From Candidatus Thiodubiliella endoseptemdiera (GTDB lineage Bacteria > Pseudomonadota > Gammaproteobacteria > PS1 > Pseudothioglobaceae), in the NCBI GenBank assembly GCA_013416635.1, contig JACCHT010000001.1, positions 744,001-808,000 of the forward strand: a stretch of DNA of 64,000 bases. The letters are read 5' to 3'. Made by a program: the position numbers and the translations under genes. The notes under the pieces were generated by a model. That model was not told the DNA's origin, searched no databases, and was given only the letters and a program-made list of their open reading frames with translations. This document shows, one piece after another, positions 48,735 to 57,827 of this stretch (position 1 is its first letter; each line of letters begins with the position of its first letter).

Positions 48735-49222
48735 ATGAGTGCAGTTGTTGGAGTTATTATGGGGTCAAAATCTGATTGGTCAACGATGAAAAATGCAGTG
48801 GAGATGTTGGAAGAATTTGGTGTACCTCATGAAATCAAGGTTGTTTCTGCGCATCGCACCCCTGATCTGATGTTTGAATATGCAAGCACTGCAAGCGAAC
48901 GCGGTTTGAAGGTTATCATTGCAGGAGCAGGCGGTGCGGCACATTTACCAGGTATGGTTGCCAGCAAAACTATCGTACCTGTCTTGGGTGTACCTGTACA
49001 ATCGCGTGCATTAAGTGGACAAGATTCTTTACTTTCTATTGCACAAATGCCCGGTGGTATCCCTGTTGGCACGCTTGCAATTGGCGATGCAGGGGCTAAA
49101 AATGCAGGAATTTTAGCAGCACAAATTATTGCTAATGCAGATGACACTGTAAGGAAAAAGTAACTGCATTTAGAGCCAAGCAAACGCAAGATGTACTTGA
49201 TAATCCAAATCCAGAAAATTAG
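48735..49222 (+). pseudogene. purE: N5-carboxyaminoimidazole ribonucleotide mutase (purE), frameshift near the 3' end
   Basis: From ATG 48735 (SD GGAGAA) the class I PurE frame is complete: [24 protein letters not shown] with the active-site His, [14 protein letters not shown] and [18 protein letters not shown]. At 49157-49163 the frame reads AAAAAGTAA and stops; with one A more it would continue [16 protein letters not shown] to TAG at 49220-49222. The start of purK follows at once. The short stop removes only about 19 C-terminal residues. Probably a base-call error. Confidence 0.85.
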
Positions 49223-50308
49223 ATGAAAGTCGGTGTTTTAGGAGCAGGTCAATTAGGTAGAATGCTTGCCATCTGCAGGTACTCCTTTGAATCACCAATT
49301 TGGTTTTTCGGGTAATAGCGATGACGAGCCTTCCGCCTTATTAGGGCATATGTTTATTGACAATGATAGTGTTAAATCTTTGGTAGATTTTGCCGATGTT
49401 ATTACTTATGAAAGCGAAAATACCGATATTGAAATCGTCAAGGAAATCAGCAAAATAATCCCTGTATATCCAAGTGAAAAATCACTATTCACCACACAAC
49501 ATCGTGGTCGTGAAAAGGCACTATTTGAACAATTAGATATCCCTTGCGCGCCTTATCAAATGGTAAATTCTGAACAAGATTTAATTGATGCCGTGGGTGT
49601 CATCGGGCTGCCTGCGATTTTAAAAACGGCAACTGAAGGCTATGATGGTAAAGGGCAATTTTTGATGCGTGATGAAAGTCAAATCAGCGAAGCCTGGGCA
49701 AGCATGAACGGTGTTGAGTCGATTTTAGAAGGCTTTGTCAATTTCAAACGCGAACTTTCGCTGATTGCCGTGCGTGACAAAACAACAATTACAAGTATTA
49801 TTCATTAGTGGAGAACACGCACCACAACAGCATTTTACGACTCACTATTGCCCCTGCTCAGGCTATTGACGCAGAAGTGCAAAAAACCGCTGAACGCTAC
49901 ATGCAAACTTTGCTTGATGAAATGAATCATATTGGTGTGCTAACAATTGAGTTATTTGAAACCGAAAACGGACTGGTTGTCAATGAAATGGCACCTCGTG
50001 TACATAACTCAGGGCATTGGAGTATTGAAGGGGCAAATACTTCGCAGTTTGAAAACCATATTCGTGCCATTACAGGGCAACCACTTGGCGATACCACGCC
50101 CACCCATCAGTTTTCTGCAATGGTGAATATTATTGGCAAGATTGGCAAGATTGATACGGTGTTGAGCATGGCAAATGCGCATTTACACTTATATGATAAG
50201 GCAGAACGCATCAATAGAAAATTAGGACATATCAATATTACTGCGAATTCTGAGCAAGAATTAAATGACAGTATTCAACAATTACAGGAGTTTTTACCCG
50301 AGGGATAA
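49223..50308 (+). pseudogene. purK: N5-carboxyaminoimidazole ribonucleotide synthase (purK), two frameshifts
   Basis: The gene starts ATG 49223 (KVGVLGAGQLGRMLA), breaks near 49272, continues as AGTPLNHQFGFSG to 49805 (with ILKTATEGYDGKGQF and LEGFVNFKRELSL), breaks again and goes on VENTHHNSILRLTIAP to 50308 (with VNEMAPRVHNSGHWSIEG). These are the ATP-grasp motifs of PurK. All parts are present at full length, about 360 residues. Essential in this pathway unless purL-type bypass exists, so the two breaks are probably sequence errors. Confidence 0.88.
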
Positions 50309-50309
50309 A

Positions 50310-50615
50310 ATGGCAAAAGAAATTAAATACAAATGGCACGAAGCGATGTTATACAAAGTAACAGGCGACCCAATTGCTATTAAACCACTTGATAATAACT
50401 CAGAATTTAACAAGTCCGAATTAGAGACTTTTGTTGAGGGTTATTTAGGTTTTATCAAGCAAGGTAATGGCATGTTAGTCGTTAATGACGATGGCGAAGC
50501 ACTGGGATTGCCCCAAAATGAGATGGCAGGTAAAAATGGCTATGCCCTATTTGGCAATGTAATTTTTGTGCCTATCGATAATTCTGAAAGTACTTTAAAT
50601 ATCACCACACATTGA
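50310..50615 (+). CDS. Small protein, DUF3846-like
   Basis: A 101-residue protein. ATG 50310 was chosen because it lies 1 base after the purK stop; the frame is open to 50265. It reads KYKWHEAMLYKVTGDP, then LVVNDDGEALGLPQNEMA and ALFGNVIFVPID. The LP-x-N and G-x-x-x-x-G-N-V-x-x-x-P pattern recalls DUF3846 (PF12957)-type proteins of phage and bacteria. No signal or membrane segment. Convergent with the glutaredoxin-like gene at 50621, five bases away. Confidence 0.55.
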   Translation: MAKEIKYKWHEAMLYKVTGDPIAIKPLDNNSEFNKSELETFVEGYLGFIKQGNGMLVVNDDGEALGLPQNEMAGKNGYALFGNVIFVPIDNSESTLNITTH

Positions 50616-50620
50616 TTTTT

Positions 50621-50994
50621 TTAGCCAAAACGCTTTTCTAAATATTCAATAATTTTAACCGTTTCAGACATCCATTCCACTTTGCCGTTTTCGGTAATTT
50701 TTAGGCAAGGTACTTGGGTTTTCCCTGTTTCTTTCAGTAATTCTGCCCTAAAAACACCTTGTCTATTTTGCGCATCTCTAGCAATAATATTTAGATTTAA
50801 GTGCCTGATAACCTTCTGGTTTTGATACAAAATGGACAACCAAAGAATTGATACAATTCAATATTTTCTGTTTGTGCATCAATTTCTTTTTGTTGTTTAA
50901 CAGTGCGTTTTACTTTACTAACAGGGATTACCCAACTCACAAATGCAATAATTGCACCCAATCCATTTCGGAATGCTTTTAATAATAATTTCAT
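50621..50994 (-). pseudogene. Membrane-anchored glutaredoxin-like protein, one frameshift
   Basis: The parts 50797-50994 and 50621-50839 join if one G is added near 50817: a hydrophobic N-terminus (AFRNGLGAIIAFVSWVIP), a glutaredoxin/GST-N-type domain with FFGCPFCIKTRR (Cys-Pro-Phe-Cys active site), VPCLKITENGKVEWM with the cis-Pro, and IIEYLEKRF. About 124 residues. It may handle thiol-disulfide exchange at the membrane. Its ATG overlaps the folD stop by 4 bases, so it belongs to the lpxK-folD operon. Confidence 0.75.
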
Positions 50995-51827
50995 TTTTTA
51001 GTCCTTGCCATATAGGCGGTTAAAGTATTTTCCAATAAAGTGGCAATCGTCATCGGTCCAACGCCACCAGGTACTGGAGTAATCCAACCTGCGACTTTTT
51101 CGGCACTGTCAAAATCAACATCGCCAACCAATTGCCCACTTTCTAATCTGTTGATGCCAACATCAATCACAATTGCCCCTGTTTTAATCCAACTACCCTT
51201 GATAAATTGTGGATTGCCGACAGCAACCACTACGACATCAGCATTTTTAATTTTATTCGATAAATCAGTTGTCTTGCTATTACAAATTGTCACGGTGGCG
51301 TGGGCATTCAATAATTCCATTGCCATTGGTCGCCCAACAATATTTGACGCACCGACTACCACACAATTTTTACCTATCAAGTCAACTCCTGTCGTTGCTA
51401 ACATCGTCATTACCCCTTTTGGCGTACAAGGGCGTAAATGTGGTTTATTTTGCATTAATTTTCCGATATTTTCACTGTGAAAACCATCGACATCTTTTGC
51501 AGGATTGATGGCTTCAATCACTTGATTGGCGTCTAAATGTCTAGGCAATGGCAACTGCACCAAAATACCATCAATTTTATCGTCATTATTCAATCGCTCT
51601 ACTTCAGCCAATAATTCCGCTTGACTAATGTCTGCCGACTTATTAATTTTTTCAGAATAAAAACCGACTTCCTTGCAAGCATTATCCTTATTACGCACAT
51701 ATACCGCAGACGCAGGATCATCACCCACTAAAATCACTGCCAAACCTGGTTTCCGCTCAAGGTGTGCGACTTGCTCGCCAATGTTTTTTCTTAAATTCTG
51801 AGCAATTTTCTGACCGTTTATAATCAT
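50991..51827 (-). CDS. folD: Bifunctional methylenetetrahydrofolate dehydrogenase / cyclohydrolase
   Basis: A 278-residue protein of normal length. Conserved FolD motifs are present: [19 protein letters not shown] (35-53; substrate Lys about 49), [51 protein letters not shown] (NADP site) and the C-terminal [18 protein letters not shown]. It interconverts 5,10-methylene-, methenyl- and 10-formyl-THF. Start at ATG 51827, 4-base overlap with the kdsB stop. Confidence 0.93.
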   Translation of the reverse strand: MIINGQKIAQNLRKNIGEQVAHLERKPGLAVILVGDDPASAVYVRNKDNACKEVGFYSEKINKSADISQAELLAEVERLNNDDKIDGILVQLPLPRHLDANQVIEAINPAKDVDGFHSENIGKLMQNKPHLRPCTPKGVMTMLATTGVDLIGKNCVVVGASNIVGRPMAMELLNAHATVTICNSKTTDLSNKIKNADVVVVAVGNPQFIKGSWIKTGAIVIDVGINRLESGQLVGDVDFDSAEKVAGWITPVPGGVGPMTIATLLENTLTAYMARTKK

Positions 51828-52558
51828 TGTAACGCTTCCCTAACTTTTGCTAAATCTTCTGCTGTATCTACACCAAACCCCGTCGGCACACAGGCTTTGC
51901 TGATATGAATATCAAACCCTTCGCTGAGCACAGTAAGTTGCTCTAATTTCTCTACTTGCTCATAGTTTGAGCTGTGCATGGTTAAATACTGTTTGATAAA
52001 ACCTGAACGATAAGCGTAAATACCAATATGCTTAAAGCATAGTGCTATATTAAAATCTGCTTCATCTCGAAAAGCGGGGATTGGCGAACGCGAAAAATAC
52101 AGGGCTTTACCGAATTTATCAAACACCACTTTCACACAATTTGAGTCTAAATACTGCGCTTTATCAATTACATTTTCACACAAAGTTGACATTTTCATTT
52201 TTGAATTGGCTAAATTTTGTGCCACTTGTTTAATCACTTCTGCACCTAACATTGGTTCATCGCCTTGCACATTGACAATGATTTGTTCGTCATCAATACT
52301 AAGCGTTTCCAATACTTCTGCAATACGGGCGGTCCCTGATGTGTGACTCTCACTGGTCATGCAAGTTGTTGCACCAAAATCATTGGCAACTTTCTCAATA
52401 CGCTTATCGTCTGTGGCAACAATCACACTAGCTGCACCGCTTTTTTTGGCGTTTTCATAGGTGTGTTGGATGAGCGGTTTGCCGTGAATATCTTGCAATA
52501 ATTTAGTCTGCAAACGAGTTGATGCGTAGCGTGCAGGAATGATAACGGAAAAATCCAT
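51824..52558 (-). CDS. kdsB: 3-deoxy-manno-octulosonate cytidylyltransferase
   Basis: A 244-residue CMP-Kdo synthetase. The start [19 protein letters not shown] (nucleotide-binding P-A-R-Y-x-S-x-R-x-x-x-K), [39 protein letters not shown] (metal-binding Asp) and the end [17 protein letters not shown] match the family. It activates Kdo for lipopolysaccharide core synthesis. Its start overlaps the trm112-like stop by one base. Confidence 0.93.
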   Translation of the reverse strand: MDFSVIIPARYASTRLQTKLLQDIHGKPLIQHTYENAKKSGAASVIVATDDKRIEKVANDFGATTCMTSESHTSGTARIAEVLETLSIDDEQIIVNVQGDEPMLGAEVIKQVAQNLANSKMKMSTLCENVIDKAQYLDSNCVKVVFDKFGKALYFSRSPIPAFRDEADFNIALCFKHIGIYAYRSGFIKQYLTMHSSNYEQVEKLEQLTVLSEGFDIHISKACVPTGFGVDTAEDLAKVREALQ

Positions 52559-52719
52559 TAGTTTATTTTTCTTGCTTCTTCGATCAATAATACTGGGATA
52601 CCGTCAATAATTGGGTAAGCCAATCCACTCTCTGCACAAATCAACTCATCGTCCACTTGTTTGAGTGGTGCTTTGCTTTGTGGGCAAACTAATAATTTTA
52701 ACAAGTCTTTATCAATCAT
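52558..52719 (-). CDS. Trm112-like protein (YcaR family)
   Basis: A 53-residue protein from ATG 52719 to TAA 52558-52560: [13 protein letters not shown] (first Cys-Pro), [20 protein letters not shown], ending EEARKIN. It has two of the four zinc-binding cysteines of Trm112, as is usual in the bacterial YcaR branch, which is regularly found between lpxK and kdsB. The 4-base overlap with the lpxK stop confirms the operon. Confidence 0.85.
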   Translation of the reverse strand: MIDKDLLKLLVCPQSKAPLKQVDDELICAESGLAYPIIDGIPVLLIEEARKIN

Positions 52720-53623
52720 AATTTTTCATCAAGTTCGTTCAAAAATTCATCGCTTAACTCGGCTTCAACCTGCAAATACCACATCTGCTCTGTTGCGAAT
52801 TGATTACATTTTACACAATCCTTAGCAGTCATAATAATAGGATGTGTGTCTTTAAAATCCAAATCTTGTTTAATAAATAAATAATGGTCCGCAAAAGAGT
52901 GTTGAATTGTATCCACCCCCAAATCATTCAACATCGTAAAAAACTTATTCGGTTGTCCAATCCCTGCAACAGCACGACATTTTTACCTTTAAAATAATCT
53001 AAAGGTTGTGATTTTTGTGTTTTTAGATTGATAAAAGTCACAGGTTTTAATACACTTTGAATAACAAAATCGACGCTTTTCAAACGATTTTTAGACTCTC
53101 GTAATGGTCCTGCTGGTAAGAAAAATCCATTACCAAACCCATTTTCCACGCAAATTTCCACTGCCCTACCCATGCCATAATGTTGCAAGCCATCATCACT
53201 AATCACAATATCCACATTATGATTATCAATTAAATCTTGCACTGCCTGCGCACGATTTTTATTCACCATCACCAACACATTAGATTGGGCGGCAATCAGT
53301 GCAGGTTCATCGCCCGATATATCTGCAGGAGTAGTTGTATCAACCAACAAACTACCTTGTGAATGTGTACCTCCATAGCCACGAGAAACCACGCCGACTT
53401 TTTTCCCTTGTGCTTTAAAATGCTTAACTAATGCCATCACAATCGGTGTTTTCCCACTACCGCCCACAGTGATATTACCGACAATAATAACTGGCACATC
53501 AAACTGATGTATTTTTAATAAATTAATACGATAAAATGCTTTTCTGACAAGCGACGACAGATAAAAAATCGCCGATAATGGCAATAATAAAATATTAACA
53601 AACCCACGCGTGTTTAAATCCAT
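52716..53623 (-). pseudogene. lpxK: Tetraacyldisaccharide 4'-kinase (lpxK), one frameshift
   Basis: From the likely native ATG at 53623 ([12 protein letters not shown]) through [18 protein letters not shown] (P-loop GGSGKT), [16 protein letters not shown] and [14 protein letters not shown]. It stops early near 52928, but adding one A at about 52981 restores [14 protein letters not shown], continuing to 52716 with TAKDCVKC. Total about 302 residues, normal for LpxK (lipid A 4'-phosphorylation). An in-frame ATG also exists at 53647 inside the MITE, giving eight extra residues. The break is probably an undercall because LpxK is essential in lipid A makers. Confidence 0.88.
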
Positions 53624-53634
53624 TGAATCTAATA

Positions 53635-53795
53635 GAGACCTTTGCATAAATAGGGATGATTAGCAAAATGACAGATTTTATTAAATTGGAAATTTTTTAA
53701 ATCCACTCCTAGCAGGGCTAAGGGTGTTTTTAAAAAGTTTGTAATTTGATGAAAGATGGCGTTTTTATGATTATTCATATTTATGCAAAGGTCTC
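53635..53795 (-). mobile_element. MITE copy 4, 161 bp, between psiE and lpxK
   Basis: Complete terminal repeats, with 5-bp duplications TAATA on both sides. The last base of the MITE forms part of the psiE stop codon: the codon TAG keeps its G from the MITE end, as in the original sequence. Before insertion psiE and lpxK were separated by only 5 bases. Confidence 0.92.
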
Positions 53796-54220
53796 TAATA
53801 GTCATTGTCAGATTGATATTTATTTTCCGTGTATTTCAGCACCCCTGCAGAAATTGCTAACACCAAAATTGCTAACACCATCACGATAACATTGAGTTTA
53901 TCGTGCGCTACCAAAGACTTCATATCAATCACCAAGAAACGCGTAATCGCAGTAATGGCAATAAATATCAAAAACACAACAGGCATCTTATGGGTTTTAA
54001 AATAAATACCCGTCATTGCCCCAAGTTCTAAATAAATAAACAACAGCAAAATATCTTTCAACGAAGCAAAACCCGCTTCGTGTTGCATAATGACTAAATA
54101 TTCATGAACAGCTGACCAAACAATCGTGCCGCCAATCACAAACAAACCAACAATGTGAAACAACCCAATTAGCATATCGCCCAATTGGTCAATTTTTTCT
54201 TTAATTATTATATTTGACAT
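53795..54220 (-). CDS. PsiE family membrane protein (phosphate-starvation-inducible)
   Basis: A 141-residue protein with four hydrophobic segments (about 17-40, 55-75, 82-98 and 107-126). The family traits are visible: HIVGLFVIGGTIVWSAVHEY, LKDILLLFIYLELGAMTGIYF and FLVIDMKSLVAHDKL. Function unknown; in E. coli psiE responds to phosphate starvation. It is at the head of the lpxK operon and divergent from the lol genes (53 bases apart). A MITE sits at its stop codon. Confidence 0.8.
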   Translation of the reverse strand: MSNIIIKEKIDQLGDMLIGLFHIVGLFVIGGTIVWSAVHEYLVIMQHEAGFASLKDILLLFIYLELGAMTGIYFKTHKMPVVFLIFIAITAITRFLVIDMKSLVAHDKLNVIVMVLAILVLAISAGVLKYTENKYQSDNDY

Positions 54221-54273
54221 ATCAAAACATTCCTTTACTTTTAAAGTACTAATTATGACAAAATATCAGCCCT

Positions 54274-55509
54274 ATGGGTATCGAATTTAAAATTTCTAAT
54301 CAATATTTGCGTTCTAATCGGAAAAAAGGCTTTGTTTCCTTTATTTCTGGGGTGTCTATTGTCGGTTTGGTATTGGGTGTAATGACGCTAATTACGGTAC
54401 TATCAGTGATGAATGGCTTTCACAAAGAACTACGCGATAGGGTATTAGGTGCTATTTCACATTCTTATATTACCGAATATGGTGGCACGGTCAAAAATTG
54501 GCAGACACTACAGGCAAAAATTGACCAACATCCAAGCGTCGTCAGCACTTCCCCTTATATTCAAAAATACGCCTTACTCAATACTGGATTTGGCTCGCAA
54601 GGAATTAGCGTCAGAGGTATTGAGATTGAGTTAGAGAAAAAAATTTCTGTTTTATTAAAAAAAATGAAATCTGGCAATGCAACACTGAATAAATCCAATA
54701 TTTTGATTGGTGTTGGTTTGGCCAATAAATTAGGCGTTATAGTCGGCGATAAAGTTACCTTAATCACACCACAAGTGTCTTCCAATATTCTCGGAATACA
54801 GCCGAGATTTAAACGCTTTACTATCAGTGGTATTTTTGACGCAGGCATTGCCGAATACGACAATAATTTAACATTCATTCAACTGCATCAAGCGCAATTA
54901 TTGTATTCAATGAAAGACAGAGTATCAGGCATCCGACTGAAGGTGGATAACTTATTCAATGCTAAAAAAATCACTAATGAAGTGGTTAATAACTTAGGTT
55001 CTGGACAATATTACGGCATTGACTGGATGCAACAAAAGGCAAATTTCCTACAAGCACTCAATCTTGAAAAACAAATGATTGGCATTATTTTATCGCTCAT
55101 TATTGCTGTGGCTGCCTTCAATGTAGTGTCAATGATGGTAATGGTAGTAACAGATAAAAAAGCCGATATTGCCATTCTCCGAACCATCGGTATGACGCCA
55201 AATCGTATTGTTAAACTCTTCTTTTATCAAGGTGTTACTATTGGCATTATTGGCATTATTGTCGGGACAATATTCGGTGTGGCGTTGGCATTCAATATCG
55301 AATCTGTAATTAGTGGCATTGAATCACTATTGGGTTTTCAGTTTTTCCCTGCTGATGTATTTTATATCAGCCGATTCCCTTCTGAAATTCACTTAAGTGA
55401 TATTATTACTGTGGCAATCGGTGCATTTGTTTTAGTAGTGTTAGCGTCCATTTACCCTGCCAAACGCGCTGGAAAACTGCAAATCTCAGAGGTATTAAAC
55501 CATGAGTAA
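54274..55509 (+). CDS. Lipoprotein-releasing ABC transporter permease (LolC/LolE or LolF type)
   Basis: A 411-residue FtsX-type permease. N-terminal IGIEFKISNQYLRSNRK-like start, first membrane span SFISGVSIVGLVLGVMTLITV (about 21-42), a large periplasmic domain (about 45-260), then three spans near 270-295, 315-340 and 375-398 and the ending YPAKRAGKLQISEVLNHE. With the LolD ATPase it extracts lipoproteins from the inner membrane for LolA. Only one permease precedes lolD and no lolE follows, so the complex may use two copies of this subunit, as LolDF systems do. Confidence 0.88.
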   Translation: MGIEFKISNQYLRSNRKKGFVSFISGVSIVGLVLGVMTLITVLSVMNGFHKELRDRVLGAISHSYITEYGGTVKNWQTLQAKIDQHPSVVSTSPYIQKYALLNTGFGSQGISVRGIEIELEKKISVLLKKMKSGNATLNKSNILIGVGLANKLGVIVGDKVTLITPQVSSNILGIQPRFKRFTISGIFDAGIAEYDNNLTFIQLHQAQLLYSMKDRVSGIRLKVDNLFNAKKITNEVVNNLGSGQYYGIDWMQQKANFLQALNLEKQMIGIILSLIIAVAAFNVVSMMVMVVTDKKADIAILRTIGMTPNRIVKLFFYQGVTIGIIGIIVGTIFGVALAFNIESVISGIESLLGFQFFPADVFYISRFPSEIHLSDIITVAIGAFVLVVLASIYPAKRAGKLQISEVLNHE

Positions 55510-56173
55510 GATTATTGAATGTCAAAATTTGAGCTATAGTTACAATAGCGGTGAAATTGAAACACCGGTATTAAGCATGCTGAATTTGGCAGTTGAACAA
55601 GCAGAATCCATTGCCATAATCGGACAATCTGGTTGTGGAAAATCCACATTATTAAATTTACTCGGTGGCATAAGCCAGCCTACTATAGGCAAAATACTGA
55701 TTAACAATACCGATTTATCACAAATCAACGAAACAAAAATCACCCAGCTTCGCTCTCAATATTTGGGCTTTGTTTACCAATTTCATCACTTGCTAAAAGA
55801 TTTTAGTGCATTGGACAATGTGGCAATGCCTTTACTCATTCGTGGCGAAAACACACAAACAGCCACCGAAAAAGCCAGTAAATTACTTGCGGAAATTGGC
55901 TTACAAGATAGACTTAATCATCGCCCTGCTGAATTATCAGGTGGGCAACGCCAACGCGTCGCTATTGCCCGTGCTTTGATTAATAATCCAAGTTGCTTAT
56001 TAGCAGATGAACCGACAGGTAATTTGGATGCAAAAAGTGCAAAAGAAACGCTGGACTTAATGATGGAGCTAAATCAACAACAAAAATCAGCATTAGTGCT
56101 TGTGACTCACGATATGAGTATTGCAAAAAAAATGGATAGATTTCTAACTATGGAAAATGGAATATTAGTATAA
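55502..56173 (+). CDS. lolD: Lipoprotein-releasing ABC transporter ATP-binding protein
   Basis: A 223-residue ATPase with Walker A GQSGCGKST (40-48), Q-loop VYQFHHLLKDF, signature LSGGQRQRVAIARAL, Walker B LLADEPTGNLD and H-loop VTHD. The LKDFSALDNV segment is typical of LolD. It overlaps the permease gene by 8 bases. Confidence 0.93.
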   Translation: MSKIIECQNLSYSYNSGEIETPVLSMLNLAVEQAESIAIIGQSGCGKSTLLNLLGGISQPTIGKILINNTDLSQINETKITQLRSQYLGFVYQFHHLLKDFSALDNVAMPLLIRGENTQTATEKASKLLAEIGLQDRLNHRPAELSGGQRQRVAIARALINNPSCLLADEPTGNLDAKSAKETLDLMMELNQQQKSALVLVTHDMSIAKKMDRFLTMENGILV

Positions 56174-56183
56174 AATCTTTATT

Positions 56184-56765
56184 ATGAATATACATCAAAT
56201 GCAAATCTCATATTCAAACCAAGAAGATAGATTAGTAATGAATATCAACAGTGCAGAAGGCGAGGAAATACGCTTATTTCTCACGCGTCGTATTGTCGTT
56301 TCATTTTGGGATATCCTTAATCAAACGATTAATCATTCTTTAATCAACAAACCCGATTTGAATGATATGGAAAAAACACCGGTTGTACCGATAACATTAG
56401 CGTCTGGCAAAGAATCTACCCCGCAACAAATGCAACAGCAAATGGAACACCAAGCAGAACACCAAAATATCATCAATAAAAGCGACTACACCACACCTTT
56501 CAATACTGGTAACACATTCCCAATAGGTAAAGCACCTATTCTAATTGATAAAATTACCATTAATGTTTATGAAAATACTAATATTGCCCTAATTTTTGCC
56601 AGCGCCGATGGGCAAGATATCAACCTCAATCTTAATTCACAATTATTGCATAATATCTTAGACTTACTTATCAGAGTCATGCCCAGTACCGAATGGGATA
56701 TTGGATCAATGGATGGAAGTAGTTTACTTATTACCGAACCACAAAAAGGCTTAGCTTTACACTAA
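56184..56765 (+). CDS. Conserved hypothetical protein
   Basis: A 193-residue soluble protein that starts 10 bases after lolD. Two related halves flank a Gln/His-rich linker (TPQQMQQQMEHQAEHQN, about 85-101): the first half has IRLFLTRRIVVSFWDILNQT and the second has INLNLNSQLLHNILDLL, so each looks like a strand followed by a helix. No signal peptide or membrane segment. Its place after lolD suggests a link to the envelope, but it may be a passenger. I recognise no family. A MITE follows. Confidence 0.6.
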   Translation: MNIHQMQISYSNQEDRLVMNINSAEGEEIRLFLTRRIVVSFWDILNQTINHSLINKPDLNDMEKTPVVPITLASGKESTPQQMQQQMEHQAEHQNIINKSDYTTPFNTGNTFPIGKAPILIDKITINVYENTNIALIFASADGQDINLNLNSQLLHNILDLLIRVMPSTEWDIGSMDGSSLLITEPQKGLALH

Positions 56766-56790
56766 TAACCTTTTGACGCTCTTGTCTTTA

Positions 56791-56951
56791 GAGACCTTTG
56801 CATAAATAGGGATGATTAGCAAAATGACAGATTTTATTAAATTGGAAATTTTTTAAATCCACTCCTAGCAGGGCTAAGGGTGTTTTTAAAAAGTTTGTAA
56901 TTTGATGAAAGATGGCATTTTGATGATTATTCATATTTATGCAAAGGTCTC
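56791..56951 (-). mobile_element. MITE copy 5, 161 bp
   Basis: Complete, with the 5-bp duplication CTTTA. One base differs from copies 4 and 6 (A for G in ATGGCATTTT). It lies between the convergent ends of the hypothetical gene and the acyltransferase gene. Confidence 0.92.
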
Positions 56952-56989
56952 CTTTAGATTAAATAATAAAGATTTTTGCATAAAAATCG

Positions 56990-57826
56990 CTATTTTGGCT
57001 GACAATTTTTAAAACGATTATTGGCCCAAAACCATTGTTCTGGATTTTTCAAAATAGTCTTTTCCATTTTGTGAGTTAGTGAGTGAGTCAATTGCTCTAT
57101 TTTTTGAGTATTTGTCGATTTAAGCGCGAATTCTTTATCCACTAATTCTATATTCACCATATATTCATTGTCTTTTTTATTTGGCAATATGTAAATAAAA
57201 TATAATGGTTTTTTAGCTAATATTGATAATGAGGTAGCAGTTTTAGGAGTGGTCGTTTGAAAGCCTAGGAACGAAACCTCTAATCCTTTATTTTTTAAAT
57301 CATTATGAACAAAAACACTTTCCCCTTGATTTAACGCCTGTGCTAATTGGAAAAAAGTTGTATTAGATTTTTTAATATAAGGCACACCCAGGTAGTGCAA
57401 AACGCGTAACCCAAGTTGGTGTAGTGCTGGGCTTCTTTTTCCCGCACCTATCATAGTGCGGACCTTAACACCCTGTTGCTTAAGTGCATATGCTGCACTA
57501 TCAGCCTTACCCATGTGTATTGATGCAAATATAGCACCACCATCAGTTAGTTGTTCTATTGGAATAGGGGAATTAATTACATAACTGTGTTTTTTAATAT
57601 CAAGAATATTAATCATATTAACGACAACATTAGAAATAGAAAGCCGTGCCAAAGTATCAATTTCTTGTTCTGAAAAATCCTTAAGGGAGATTTTCATATC
57701 TTTACAAATTCGCGTTAATTTAGCACGCAATGAAAGCCATATCAAAAGTTTGATAAATATTAAGCGAACAAAACTAGGCGCTTTCAATAGCCTCCATAAA
57801 AATGCCAATAAAATTCGTTGTGCCAT
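56990..57826 (-). CDS. LpxL/HtrB-type lysophospholipid acyltransferase, AlmG-like by context
   Basis: A 278-residue protein with an N-terminal hydrophobic anchor (about residues 5-33) and the catalytic motif HMGKAD (H104-x4-D109) in FASIHMGKADS, followed by FVHNDLKNKGLEVSFLG and the end PEQWFWANNRFKN, a hallmark of LpxL-type enzymes (PEQW-x-W). Such enzymes add acyl groups to lipid A on the inner membrane. Here the gene is last in an operon with a carrier protein and an adenylating enzyme, as AlmG is in AlmEFG. The canonical HX4D pair is intact. Its substrate may therefore be an aminoacyl-carrier protein. Confidence 0.75.
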   Translation of the reverse strand: MAQRILLAFLWRLLKAPSFVRLIFIKLLIWLSLRAKLTRICKDMKISLKDFSEQEIDTLARLSISNVVVNMINILDIKKHSYVINSPIPIEQLTDGGAIFASIHMGKADSAAYALKQQGVKVRTMIGAGKRSPALHQLGLRVLHYLGVPYIKKSNTTFFQLAQALNQGESVFVHNDLKNKGLEVSFLGFQTTTPKTATSLSILAKKPLYFIYILPNKKDNEYMVNIELVDKEFALKSTNTQKIEQLTHSLTHKMEKTILKNPEQWFWANNRFKNCQPK

Positions 57827-57827
57827 C

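Noticed and set aside
52716-52934. Independent small gene before the Trm112-like gene
   Set aside because: It is the C-terminal part of lpxK after a one-base shift.
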